Numbered from the stretch's first letter, positions 50,499 to 61,453 are shown. The stretch: DNA of 64,000 bases from an uncultured bacterium (GCA_905215555.1 CAJMQU010000009.1:1-64000); one strand, 5' to 3'. A program made the numbers and translations. The notes: generated by a model not told the origin, from the sequence alone.

Positions 50499-53165
50499 AT
50501 GGGTCAACAATACGCATTTGGGCATGCGCATGTGTTAAGACATGTATGTATGCTATTGTTCTTGTTGGCGTTTGCGATGGGTTGTGAAGAGGACAAAGAG
50601 CCTTCTGTCTATTCGCCGACACTGACTACTAACAGTGTCACAGGTTTAAGCCGTTTCGGAGCCACCTTCCAAGGGACGGTTACGAAACACCCCAACAGTA
50701 CCGGGGATTTGACAGTAGGCTTTCTCTATTCCACCTCGACCAGTCTGAGCAACGCACAAGAAGTGAACGCTATCCCGGGAGACGGCAACAACTATACTGC
50801 CGCAGTCGAAGGACTGACACCCGGAGAAAAGTACTACTATTGCATCTTTGCCCGCAGCGGTAAATCCGTTGTCAAGGGAAAGACCAGCAGTTTCAACACT
50901 GAAGACGCCATTCCGCCTTCACTAAGCATTGCCGAAGCAACAGAGGTGACCGAAAGCGGCGCCACCCTCATCGCCACCATTACGGATAATGGCGGCTACG
51001 AGCCTACAGTGCGCGGGTTTGCCTATGCCATGTATGTGGAGAATGCCGCCGAGCCGACCCTCGACGACAACACCAAACTGGTGATTGGCGATAAGTTTGA
51101 AATAACGTTATCGGATCTGGCGGCCAACACTAGCTACATTGTCCGCCCTTATGCCACCAACGACGCAGGAACAGGCTACGGCGAGTCCGTCTGGTTCACT
51201 ACCAGCCGACAGAAAATCCCGATGGTCATTGCCAACGGCTCGGGCAGTCTTGCCAATAAGCCGGTGGAAGTCATTGCGTACGAGGCCGTCTGCATGGGTG
51301 CCGTCACGGAAGACTACGGTTTTACGGTCACCGAATATGGTTTCTGCTACAGCACCGAAAGCCGTCAGCCTACCATCGAAAGCAGCCAGCATATAAAGGC
51401 ACAAGACGGTGCTAAGGGATTCTCCGCTACCTTGAAAGGGTTGACAGCCAGTACCAAATACTACATGCGGGCGTATGCCAAAAGCGATAAAGGCGTAGGC
51501 TACAGTGCCACGGTAGAGTTCACCACCGATAAAGAACAGGTGGTATCACTTACACAGGCTACCGTCACAGACCGTACTTCTTCTTCAGTTACTATTACTG
51601 CACAGATGGCTTATGAGTCTTTCAGTACGATAAAAGAAAAAGGCATTTGCTACGGGCAAACAGCGAATCCATCAGTAGACGGAACCAAAATTTCGGACAG
51701 CAGTACGGAACATAAGGTAACCGCCACCATCACCGGCCTGAAGGAAGGAGACACTTACCATGCCCGCGCGTATGCCATCACCCGCGACGGTACTTTCTAC
51801 AGTGGCGACATTGCGTTCACTACCGAAACCACGTATGCTCCTTCCGTCAGCAAGCCTTCGGTATACGATAAAACGGAAACAGGCGCTAAAGTACGCGCAA
51901 GCATCCGCACCAATGGCGGACTGGAAGTGACAGCAAAAGGTATCTGTTACAGCAGCACGAATGCCAAGCCAACACTGGAGGACCAGGTAGCCATATCTAC
52001 GGAAGCTGATAACAGCATCCTTGTCAGCCTCAGCGATTTGCAGGGTGGTGTTACTTATTATGTCCGTTCGTATGCTACCAATGCCAAAGGCACGGGATAC
52101 AGCGAAGAAGTAGAACAATTCACCACGACGAAGCACACCGAACCTACGCTGAACGGACTGAACATATCCTCCATCAATGATGATAATGCGAAGGCCTCAT
52201 CCACCATTTCCAACCTGGGAGGTGAAGGAGAAACCATTACCGAACGCGGGTTCGTGGTAGCTGTCGGACAGACTCCGAGCGTAGACGACGGATACTCGCT
52301 CAAGTTCGTATCAAAAGACACAAAGGAGGATTTCACCGCACAACTGACAGGGTTGAGCTATTCCACCTTATATAATATACGCGCATATGCGAAGAACAGC
52401 GTAGGAACAGGCTATAGCAATATGCTTTCATTCGAGACGGGAAGCAGCACCACTGCCACCGTAAGCGAATTGAAGTGCACCAAGACGGAAGCCTACAGCC
52501 TGAGTTTCGAGTTTGAAGTCACCGCCACCGGAAATACGGTGCTGACAGACTACGGATTCAAATGGCGGGCTGCCAATGGGGGCGAAGAAACCACTGCAAA
52601 GGGTACCCTCAACGGAAAGATGGTGACGGGGACGATTACCGGACTGACGGAAAACACATCTTATCAAGTATACGGATATGCGACCAATAAGAACGGTACG
52701 ACAACCACCGGCTACTACGACCGCTTCAATACGGCCAAGTTGCCACCAAGCGCGGGAGACAATCCGACACCGGGAGATGACGACAACACCCGCAAACCTC
52801 AGCTTAGTTACCTCAATTACTCCGAGGTGTACGCCACAACAGCATGGCTTAACTGTAGTATCAACGATGAGGGTAATCTGAAAATTACCGAAAAAGGATT
52901 TATCTACAAAGTGGATGATGGAACAGAAATCACCGTAGATAATGGCACCAAGATTGTGATTACTACCGGCGGCACCACCATGAAGACCAAGTTGACGGGA
53001 TTGACGGGCAAAACCACCTACCGCGTACGTGCATATGCCATCAACTCCAAAGGCATAGGCTACAGTAGCGAACAAAGATTCACTACCGAAGATGCCGACA
53101 AACCCGGTCCGGGAGAAGGTGACAACCCGACACCGGATCCCAAGAGCAGGAGTTTAAACAAATAA
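50499..53165 (+). CDS. Surface lipoprotein with eight Fn3-like repeats
   Basis: 888 residues. Lipoprotein signal (HVCMLLFLLAFAMGC, Cys about residue 28) followed by CEEDKEP, acidic residues that suit surface export in Bacteroides. Then eight modules of roughly 90-100 residues, each with a TDNGG-type turn, a GFCYS/GICYG strand, and a closing strand like YYVRSYATNAKGTGYSEEV..FTT. These resemble fibronectin type III folds. Proline/glycine linkers (GDNPTPGDDDN) precede the last module and the tail. No enzyme motif is seen. It has a 765-residue paralogue at 58.9 kb in the same unit. Probable adhesion or spacer role is inference. Confidence 0.82.
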   Translation: MGQQYAFGHAHVLRHVCMLLFLLAFAMGCEEDKEPSVYSPTLTTNSVTGLSRFGATFQGTVTKHPNSTGDLTVGFLYSTSTSLSNAQEVNAIPGDGNNYTAAVEGLTPGEKYYYCIFARSGKSVVKGKTSSFNTEDAIPPSLSIAEATEVTESGATLIATITDNGGYEPTVRGFAYAMYVENAAEPTLDDNTKLVIGDKFEITLSDLAANTSYIVRPYATNDAGTGYGESVWFTTSRQKIPMVIANGSGSLANKPVEVIAYEAVCMGAVTEDYGFTVTEYGFCYSTESRQPTIESSQHIKAQDGAKGFSATLKGLTASTKYYMRAYAKSDKGVGYSATVEFTTDKEQVVSLTQATVTDRTSSSVTITAQMAYESFSTIKEKGICYGQTANPSVDGTKISDSSTEHKVTATITGLKEGDTYHARAYAITRDGTFYSGDIAFTTETTYAPSVSKPSVYDKTETGAKVRASIRTNGGLEVTAKGICYSSTNAKPTLEDQVAISTEADNSILVSLSDLQGGVTYYVRSYATNAKGTGYSEEVEQFTTTKHTEPTLNGLNISSINDDNAKASSTISNLGGEGETITERGFVVAVGQTPSVDDGYSLKFVSKDTKEDFTAQLTGLSYSTLYNIRAYAKNSVGTGYSNMLSFETGSSTTATVSELKCTKTEAYSLSFEFEVTATGNTVLTDYGFKWRAANGGEETTAKGTLNGKMVTGTITGLTENTSYQVYGYATNKNGTTTTGYYDRFNTAKLPPSAGDNPTPGDDDNTRKPQLSYLNYSEVYATTAWLNCSINDEGNLKITEKGFIYKVDDGTEITVDNGTKIVITTGGTTMKTKLTGLTGKTTYRVRAYAINSKGIGYSSEQRFTTEDADKPGPGEGDNPTPDPKSRSLNK

Positions 53166-53197
53166 CATTATTCAGAATAATATAAAAAAGATATATC

Positions 53198-56100
53198 ATG
53201 AGACTAAAGAATCATTTCTACGTATGGATATGCATGCTGCTTATAGGTATTGGTAGCCTGCAAGCTAAAGAAGTCACATTGACTGAAGCCGGAACGCTGT
53301 CCTCCAAAATCAGTAATGCCGAACTGAATACATTGACAGAACTCACGGTAAACGGCCCCATAAACGGTAGCGACATCAAAATTATCCGCGCCCTGGGGGG
53401 TACGCTGAAAATCCTCAACATGAAGAACGCACAAATCGTAGAAGGAGGCGACAGCTATTACCTGACCGACAAATTTACCCAAAATGACGTAATAGGTGAC
53501 TATATGTTCTACGCCATGACAGCTTTGGAAAAAGTGGTAATGCCCAAAGACGTGTGGGTGATTGGAAGTTGGAGTGAAAATAATCCTTGGAATGCGGACA
53601 AGACACAACTTTCAGGATGGCCCAAAAATATTTATTCAGACTATGCTGATTACGACAATTTCGGTTGTGCCTCTTTCTATCAATGCGTTAACCTGAAAGA
53701 AATCGTATTCCCTGAAGCATTAGTCTATATCTGCTCTAAAGCCTTTGGTAACTGTGTGAAGCTGACTTCTGTTACCATCCCCGAAGGAGTTGAACTAATG
53801 GGAAATAGCATATTCCGCAACTGTACAGAGTTGGTAAGTGCATCCTTACCATCGACCTTGGGAAATAAAAATAAGATAAATACAAGCGGCAGCTGGACTT
53901 CCGAAATAGGTTGGAACAATATTAACGGGACTAAGGACACCCCTAATTATGACTATGTAGCATATGATGGAAGTTACGGCGGTTTAGCAACTTTCCTTGA
54001 CTGCCCTAAATTGAAAAACGTTACTTTAGCCGAGGGAATCAAGTATTTAATGAACAGAATGTTTGAGAACTGTCCCTCACTGACCGCTATCACGTTGCCC
54101 TCTACCTTGGAACGCGTGAATAGTGCTTTCATTAAATGCCCGGGCCTGACACGAATCACATTCCCCGAAACTGTAACCCAGATTGGAAGTTTGAAAAACT
54201 GTACGGGATTGACTTCACTTACCATCCCTGCCAAGGTGAATGCGAATTATTTCGATTGTAGTGGTTGTACGGGATTAACTTCTGTTGAATTCAAAGGCAA
54301 TGTAGGTACCCGACTTTTATCAAGTGCCTTCCAAGGTTGTGCAGCTCTGAAAAGCATCAATATTCCCAGTGGAATAGCCATCATCGGCAACTATACGTTT
54401 GACGACTGTATTTCACTATCCCAACTCACCCTGCCTGAACCTTTGACAAGCATCGGTGAATATACATTCCGAAATACCGGCCTGACCGATATTACCCTGC
54501 AACGCAATGTCACCGTTATCGGCAAGTATGCCTTTGCCGGATGCAAAAATATGGTTTCCATCAATTTTCCGGCCAATGTGACGGAAATCAAGGAGTATAC
54601 ATTCAACGGATGTGAAAAGTTGAAAGACATCGTATTACCTAATGGATTGATTTATATTAAAGACTACGCTTTTAATGGCTGTTCCTCATTAGGTAAAGTA
54701 ACCATTCCCGGCGGTGTACAAAACATCAGCCCGGGTGCATTCAAGAATAGCGGACTGACGGAAGTAATCCTGAAAGAAGGTGTCATGAGTCTGAGCAATA
54801 ACTCCTTCGACGGATGTCTGTTATTGAAGAAAGTGACCTTCCCCACTACCATGAAGACCATTGGCGGCTTCAGCAACACCGGTATTAAAGAAATAACCTT
54901 TGCCGAAGGAGCCGCACCGGAAGCTATCAGCGATTATGCCTTCCTCAACTGCGACAGCCTGAGCGCCATCACACTGCCCAACTCCATCAAGAGCCTCGGA
55001 ACAGGAGCATTCTATGATTGCGACACACTGAAAACCGTGAAACTGCCTACAGGTATCACCAAAATAGCCAAACAGGCATTCTATCACTGCGGCTTCCTGC
55101 AGAGCATCACAATCCCTCAGAGTGTGACGGAAATAGAAGCTGAGGCATTTGCCGCTTGTTCTAAACTGACTGCGATATCCCTGCCTTCAGCATTGACTAC
55201 CATAGGGATTGGCAGTTTCCACAGCACTGGTCTCACAAGCATCACATTGCCCGAAGGAATAACAACGATTGAACCGGGTATGTTTGGTAGCAGCAAGCTG
55301 AAAAGTGCCAAATTACCCAAATCCTTAAAACAAATTACCAGTAGTAATGAAGGCTATACTTTAGGAAGTCTACCTAATGAATACAGTAACTTCCGAAAAT
55401 ATATCAGTATGTATAGAGATAATAGCGGCGCATTCCAAAACTGTAAAGAGTTGGAGACCATTGACCTCAACGGTGCCGCATTAACCGCATTGGGTGAGAA
55501 TACATTCAGAGAATGCGACAAGCTCCGCAACATCGACCTTACCGTTACCAAGCTGGAAGAGATACCGGCTTGTGCTTTCTACTCCTGCGACAGCCTGCAA
55601 GCAGTCACTTTCCCTGCCACTTTAAAAACTATAGGAGGGTAAGCTTTCAATAACTGTAGAAAAATCAGAAGTGTCGACCTGTCTGCCACCTCGCTCACCA
55701 AAATCGAGAGTTGGTTCAGCGGCATAGACAGCCTGCGCATCGTAAAATTGCCCAATACCGTTACTGAAATCGGAGAAAGCGCTTTCAACAGCTCTCCTAT
55801 CGAGGAAATCAATTTCCCTGCCGGACTCACCACAATCGGTAATTATGCATTCAATGGCAATCAACTGAAGATCGTAGACCTCTCTGCTACCAAGTTCACC
55901 ACAATCAACAACTGGTTTGCAAACAATAACAAACTGAGAACCGTGAAGTTACCGAAAACCGCAACAAGCCTGGCAGAAGGTGCTTTCGACAATTGTTATA
56001 TCGAAGAAATCAACTTCCCCGCCGCATTGACTACCATCGGTGCGCGTTCTCTCAGATATTGCCGCATCGACACACTGCGTCTTCCTGCCTCCGTCACTGA

Positions 56101-57415
56101 AATCGGACAAAATGCTTTCTACTATGCCAAGTTCGACTGTGTGGAAATACCAAGTACTGTGACCAAGATTAATTCCGGAGCCTTCTACAATGCCGAAATC
56201 AGAGGCTCGCTGCACATCACTCCCAATGCCTCTCTGTCATGGGGAGACGGTAATACTCCATTCTACTGCTACGGCAACGAATACGTGCAAGACAAAAACG
56301 GCAGTTATAACAGATACTGGCACCTGCCGGATGTCTACTGGAACTCCGCCGCCGAACTCCCCAGAGACAAATTCGGACAGATAGATAACCTCTACTTGCC
56401 CACTGACGGCGTTGTAAGCAGCACCGACAACATCGGTTACATCTTCTACAACGGCATGACGAAACGTATCGACCTGGCTTACTCCAGAGAGAACAACAAG
56501 TATAGCTTCTCCGTCAACAAAGAGATGAAGACACAGATGATCAATTACCGGAAGCAATTCAACACAACCAGCGGCTACGGTGAAGCTGCCGGATGGAAAA
56601 CCTTGGTATTACCCTTCGACGTAAAAGAAATCTCTTACGAACGGAACAGCTACAACGAAAAGGACACCGTGGCACTGGCACCTTTTGGCAGCAAGGCACT
56701 CGAAACAGCCGGAACATTGCCCTTCTGGCTCTACGAACTGGGAGCAGACGGTAATTATAAAGCTGCAACCGAAATCAAAGCACACAAAGCCTATCTGATT
56801 TGTATGCCGAACAATGATAAATATCCGAGCGAGAACAACATCTCAGGCTATGTCAACTTCACGACTGCCGACGCCACCAAGGGAGTTTTGCTGAAACCTA
56901 CCGCCGGAGTACTGAAACGTAGCCAAGGCACCAAGTTCGATCTTGTGCCGACGTATGAAGGAGTAATGCAACACGATACTGTATATGTATTGAACGAAAA
57001 TAGCCGATATTATGCCGACGACAAAACCTATCCTGCCGGCAGTGTATTTGTGAAGAACTACAATGAAAGAGGTTCATACGACCCTGCTGTGTATCCTTTT
57101 GAAGCCTACCTCGTCACCAACGAAGGCAAAACCGCAGCAGCCAGCGCCCCCATGCTCTACAGCATCGGCGGCGGTGACGGCACCATCACCGGCATCGAAG
57201 ACGTTCCATTCGCCACCCCAGACAAAGCTACGAAAGCCTACAGCCGTGACGGTGTGCTCTACATCGACACCGATGCCGACCGCACCATCCGCATCTACGA
57301 CGTCACCGGACGTACCGTACGCATCATCGAAGCCCGCGAAGGCGTGAACGAAGTGCACGGACTGGACAGTGGCATCTACCTGTTGGAAGGTCAGAAAGTG
57401 GCTGTCGGACGATAA
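53198..57415 (+). pseudogene. BspA-type leucine-rich repeat surface protein, interrupted by an in-frame TAA
   Basis: One continuous frame of 1406 codons broken only by TAA at 55640-55642. Signal peptide (HFYVWICMLLIGIGSLQA), then many LRR_5/BspA-type repeats (for example LTAITLPSTLERV, LTSVTIPEGVELMGNSIFRNC). The stop falls in KTIGG-stop-AFNNC, where the repeats nearly always have Tyr or a similar residue before AF, so one base change from TAC or TAT is the simple reading. After the stop the repeats go on, followed by a beta-rich region and a C-terminal segment (IRIYDVTGRTVRII..LDSGIYLLEGQKVAVG). The upstream 814-residue part could be secreted alone; the downstream part has no good start. BspA proteins bind host matrix proteins. 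Confidence 0.85.
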
Positions 57416-57492
57416 GCAAGATTAGTCAGAACCAGAATGATTAATCCAGAGAATCAGAAACGGAATAAAAACGTGAATAAACGAACAATAGA

Positions 57493-58872
57493 ATGAAATC
57501 AAACAAACTGAAATGCTGGTTGGCAGCGGTTGTGGTAGCAGTGATCTGCTGCCCCGCCGCACTGGCGCAGCAAAGCAAAATAGCCGTCGCATCGTTCAGC
57601 CGCATGGAAACGGACATCACGGCACGCGTAACCGCCCCGAAGAAAGACCAGAACGGTGAAATCTGTGCCTTGATCCGTATCGTAACCAACGTAAAGGATC
57701 TGATGTTCGAACCGGACGCGCTCGGCATCACGGCACGCGAAAACAAAACCGGAGAAATCTGGCTGTACGTCCCCCGTGGCGCACGACGCATCTCCATCCT
57801 GCACGACCAACTGGGCATCATGCGAAACTACTTCTATCCGGACATCATCGAGAAAGGCACCGTATACGAAATGGTGCTGAACACCGGTGACAGCGAAGAC
57901 AAGCCCGTTGTGGAAAACAACATGCAGTTCTTCGTGCTGCGTCCTGAGCCTGCCAACGCCAACGTATATGTGGACGATGAACAAGTGCCTATCGAAAACG
58001 GACTCTTCTCCGCAACCATGCCCAAGGGCGAACATACTTACCGCGTAGAAGCCCCCATGTATCAGCCGGATGCCGGAATCGTTACGCTGGGCAGCGAACA
58101 GGTAATAAAGAGCGTCACCCTGAAACCCAAGTTCGGCTACGTGGAAATCTTTTCCCTGCCCGAACAGGATGCCGACGTCTATATCGACAGCGTTCTGGTG
58201 GGAAAGACCCCCTATCGCAGCGACCGCATGGCCATCAAGGAATATAAGGTACGCATCGAGAAGCAGACTTACTTCCCTATCGACACCCTGCTGAACGTGA
58301 CCGCCGGAGAAACCGTGCGCCCCACTTTCCACATGGAGTCCACCATCAAGCCTAAAGTGCCGATGAACACCCTCGTCATGCTTCAGGCCGGATACAACCC
58401 CAACGGAACCACCTTTGGCGCCATGCTGGGCTTCGGCCGGAAAAATGGCTTCTATGTAGGTTTCCGCAGCGACTTCGGCTCGGCAAGCGGCGAACTGGAA
58501 TGTAACGGGGACGGTATCGTAGAAGGTATCGATGCAACGACTCCGCCTTTCTATAAAGAAGGAGTGAAAAACAAATCGCGCATGTCCATCACAGGCGGTT
58601 ATTTCCGCCAGTTGGGCAAGAAGTTCTACCTCTATGCCGGCGCCGGTTACGGCACCCGCACGCTGACTTACGAACTGGCTGCCCCCATGACCATAGGCGA
58701 AAAAGAATATCCCGAAGGCACACAAGTGAAAGATATGGATAATTCCGCCACAGGCGTAGCCGGTGAATTGGGCGGTATCCTGCGTTTTGGCAAGTTCTGC
58801 ATCTCGGCAGGTTTCCACACCGTGAACTTCAAGTATCACGAAGTGACTGCCGGTCTGGGATTTGTATTCTAA
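57493..58872 (+). CDS. PEGA-domain protein with C-terminal outer-membrane barrel-like part
   Basis: 459 residues with a signal peptide (CWLAAVVVAVICCPAALAQ). Two PEGA-like beta modules (about 150-215 with ANVYVDDEQVPIENGLFSATMPKGEHTYRVEAPMY, and 215-285 with DADVYIDSVLVGKTPYRSDRMAIKEYKVRIEKQTY). The last 165 residues alternate hydrophobic strands (FGAMLGFGRKNGFYVGFRSDFG, GYFRQLGKKFYLYAGAGYGTRT) and end in F (GLGFVF), as in small outer-membrane barrels. It may anchor or present the neighbouring surface proteins. Position between the LRR and the second Fn3 lipoprotein genes, same strand. Confidence 0.8.
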   Translation: MKSNKLKCWLAAVVVAVICCPAALAQQSKIAVASFSRMETDITARVTAPKKDQNGEICALIRIVTNVKDLMFEPDALGITARENKTGEIWLYVPRGARRISILHDQLGIMRNYFYPDIIEKGTVYEMVLNTGDSEDKPVVENNMQFFVLRPEPANANVYVDDEQVPIENGLFSATMPKGEHTYRVEAPMYQPDAGIVTLGSEQVIKSVTLKPKFGYVEIFSLPEQDADVYIDSVLVGKTPYRSDRMAIKEYKVRIEKQTYFPIDTLLNVTAGETVRPTFHMESTIKPKVPMNTLVMLQAGYNPNGTTFGAMLGFGRKNGFYVGFRSDFGSASGELECNGDGIVEGIDATTPPFYKEGVKNKSRMSITGGYFRQLGKKFYLYAGAGYGTRTLTYELAAPMTIGEKEYPEGTQVKDMDNSATGVAGELGGILRFGKFCISAGFHTVNFKYHEVTAGLGFVF

Positions 58873-58893
58873 TCACTAAACAAGCGAATCACA

Positions 58894-61191
58894 ATGAAAA
58901 TAAATCAGATAAAGAACGTGGTTCTCCCCTTGCTTCTTCTATTCTGCCTGATAGGTTGCAGCGAGGACAAAGAACCGCAAACATACCCGCCAACGCTGGT
59001 GACCAACAGCGCCGCAGACATGACCCGCTTCGAGGCTCTCCTGTCCGGTAGTGTTGTAGAGCACGCCAACAGCATTGCCAAGGTAGAAGTCTTCTTCCTT
59101 TTCGCCAAAGGAAATTCGCTGACGGATGCGGAAGAATTTGCAGCCACACCGGACAACACCACGGAGGGCAGATATACCTGCCTCATCGACGGCCTAAGTC
59201 CGGGAAACGAATATTGTTACAGCATCTGCGCCCGCAGTGGAGGCAGTGTAGCCAAAGGAGAAGTCATTCGGTTCGAAACCCTCTCAAGCACCGCTCCCGT
59301 AGTGGCAACCACCATTGCCACCAACGTCAACGAGAACGGCGCTTTGCTGAGCAGTGACATCACCGACAACGGTGGACAGAATGTTACGCAGCGAGGATTT
59401 GCTTACAAGGTTTATCAGGAAGGCATGCCCGAACCTACTACTTACGACAAGACCCGGACAGTCAGCATGGAAACAGAAAGCTTCAGCGCCCAACTTTCCG
59501 AGTTGCAGCCTCTGACCAAATACATCGTCAGAGCCTATGCCATCAACAAAGCAGGAACCGGCTACGGCGAAGCGATAACCTTCACCACCGAAGAGCTGAA
59601 AATCCCTCAACTGACCTGTACGATGGGAGACGTCACGGCCTTTGCCGCCACTCCTTCCGCGGTTATCAGTACAAACGGAGGGTTCAAGGTGACGGAGTAT
59701 GGTTTCTGCTGGAGCACCGAAAACCAGGTGCCGACCACCGAAAACCTGAAAACCGTGACCGGAAAAGATGAAACGGCCAACTTCAGTGAAGCCATTGAAG
59801 ACCTGAACCCTGAAACGACTTACTACTTGCGTGCGTATGCCGTCAATGAAAAAGGAACAGGGTACAGCAATATCCTCACGTTCAAGACTGAAAAGAAGCA
59901 AGTCGCCACGCTCACGACTCCCGTAGCAAGCAACATCGAGGTTACTTCCGCCACATTAAGCAGCACCATAGAGGTGCCTGCAGGCGTAGAAGTAACGGAA
60001 AAAGGGATCTGCTACAGCATCTTCTCCACCAAACCCGCAACGGATGGGTCGCACGTCACTGATAAGAACCAGGGAAATACGATCCATGTAAATCTGGTAG
60101 ATTTGAATGAAGGTGCATCATACTATGCCACTGCTTATGCCGTGACGCGTGACGGTACATTCTACAGCGAAGCCACTCTGTTTACGCTGGGACGTACTTA
60201 CGAACCCACCGTCACCATCTCCGAAATAACCGGAATAGGTGAGACAGAAGCCACCGTAAATGCCGGTATCACTACCGATGGCGGCCGTGAGATAACAGAG
60301 AAAGGTATCTGCTGGAGCAGTACTTCCTCCACCCCTACGCTGGAAGCCGACAACTGGAAGAAATCGGAAAGTACCGGAAACAGCTTCAGCCTGAAACTGA
60401 CTTCTCTGGAGAAAGGCCAAAAATACTATGTACGCGCCTACGCCAAGAATGTGAACGGAACAGGTTATAGTACTGCCTTTGAGTTCACCACGGCACTGAC
60501 CAAAGCCCCCGAAGTGGTAAATATGGAGATGACTGCCATCCACGATGACCACTCCACCGCACAAGCCGTAATTTCCGACAAAGGCGGACTCGAAATCACT
60601 GAAAGAGGATTTGTATACTCCACCACTGTCGTCAGTCCCATCATAGGTGCGGCAGGAGTCACTAAGGTTGCATCCGGTTCCAAGGATGATACGTTCACAG
60701 CAGAACTGAAAGGGTTAGCATATCGGACCCGTTACTATATCTGTGCCTACGCCACCAATGCCAAAGGCACTTCTTATAGTTCGCCCACCAACTTCGTCAC
60801 CTCTTACTCTTCTGTGCCAAGTACTTTCGTCCAGATAGAGGAAAGCACCATAGCCAGCACTACCGCCACCATGAGCGGCAAGATCACCAATGACGGTGGC
60901 GACGGAAGCGAGGCGCTTGAAATCAAGGAGGTAGGTTTCTGCTGGAGCGAAAACACTTCCGAACCGATCATAGAAGAGGATAGCCACATCAAAGTGACAC
61001 TGAATGCCGATAAGACATTCACCCTCCATGCTACCGGTCTGAAGGCATATACTTACTACTATGTACGTGCTTACGCCAAAAACAAGAATGGCATAGGATA
61101 CAGCTCTTACATAACTTTCCGTACGCTGCGTACCACACCGGGAGGAGACGATAACGTTCCACCGGGAACTACTACAAAAAGCGTCAAGTAA
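58894..61191 (+). CDS. Surface lipoprotein with seven Fn3-like repeats
   Basis: 765 residues. Lipoprotein signal (NVVLPLLLLFCLIGC, Cys about residue 22) followed by SEDKEPQTY, almost the same as in the lipoprotein at 50.5 kb (CEEDKEPSVY). Seven Fn3-like modules, same strand signatures (GFCWSTENQVPTTENL, YYVRAYAKNVNGTGYS..FTT). It is a paralogue of the first, with one module fewer, and the modules are diverged, so the duplication is old or the copies evolve fast. The tail ends GDDNVPPGTTTKSVK. No catalytic motif. Last gene of the unit. Confidence 0.82.
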   Translation: MKINQIKNVVLPLLLLFCLIGCSEDKEPQTYPPTLVTNSAADMTRFEALLSGSVVEHANSIAKVEVFFLFAKGNSLTDAEEFAATPDNTTEGRYTCLIDGLSPGNEYCYSICARSGGSVAKGEVIRFETLSSTAPVVATTIATNVNENGALLSSDITDNGGQNVTQRGFAYKVYQEGMPEPTTYDKTRTVSMETESFSAQLSELQPLTKYIVRAYAINKAGTGYGEAITFTTEELKIPQLTCTMGDVTAFAATPSAVISTNGGFKVTEYGFCWSTENQVPTTENLKTVTGKDETANFSEAIEDLNPETTYYLRAYAVNEKGTGYSNILTFKTEKKQVATLTTPVASNIEVTSATLSSTIEVPAGVEVTEKGICYSIFSTKPATDGSHVTDKNQGNTIHVNLVDLNEGASYYATAYAVTRDGTFYSEATLFTLGRTYEPTVTISEITGIGETEATVNAGITTDGGREITEKGICWSSTSSTPTLEADNWKKSESTGNSFSLKLTSLEKGQKYYVRAYAKNVNGTGYSTAFEFTTALTKAPEVVNMEMTAIHDDHSTAQAVISDKGGLEITERGFVYSTTVVSPIIGAAGVTKVASGSKDDTFTAELKGLAYRTRYYICAYATNAKGTSYSSPTNFVTSYSSVPSTFVQIEESTIASTTATMSGKITNDGGDGSEALEIKEVGFCWSENTSEPIIEEDSHIKVTLNADKTFTLHATGLKAYTYYYVRAYAKNKNGIGYSSYITFRTLRTTPGGDDNVPPGTTTKSVK

Positions 61192-61229
61192 GCCTCTGCA
61201 ATAGGCATATAAACGATTGCTATAAATTT

Positions 61230-61269
61230 ATTCAGCCCTTGCCTTATGAGAATAAAGCAAGGGCTGAAT
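61230..61269. terminator. Hairpin terminator after the surface-protein operon
   Basis: A perfect 13-bp stem: 61230-61242 (ATTCAGCCCTTGC) and 61257-61269 (GCAAGGGCTGAAT), 14-base loop. The T tract is short (GTTTAAAG) but the stem is strong. It lies 38 bases past the Fn3 lipoprotein stop. Confidence 0.65.
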
Positions 61270-61308
61270 GTTTAAAGATGTGACTCATGAAATAGCCGGA
61301 ATTTACCG

Positions 61309-61440
61309 CAGGACGTAACGGTCTTTACCTCGGCGCGTAACGGACTTTACCCCGGCGCGTAACGGACTTTACCCCGGCACGTAACGGACTTTACCCCGGC
61401 ACGTAACGGACTTTACCCCGGCACGTAAATGAAGTTACCA
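61309..61440. repeat. 22-bp tandem array, six units (132 bp)
   Basis: Register 61309, 61331, 61353, 61375, 61397 and 61419, each 22 bp. The unit is CGGCRCGTAACGGACTT followed by TACCC. The four central units are identical except for one G/A position; the outer two have decayed. The sequence is unlike the other arrays, but unit length and copy number are the same. It lies in the convergent gap, 14 bases before the PAP2 stop. Confidence 0.92.
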
Positions 61441-61453
61441 CTTGAGAGAATCT

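Noticed and set aside
57499..58839. A 446-codon frame antisense to the PEGA protein gene
   Set aside because: The plus-strand gene has a signal peptide, PEGA modules and barrel strands. The antisense frame is an outcome of codon bias in the plus-strand gene.
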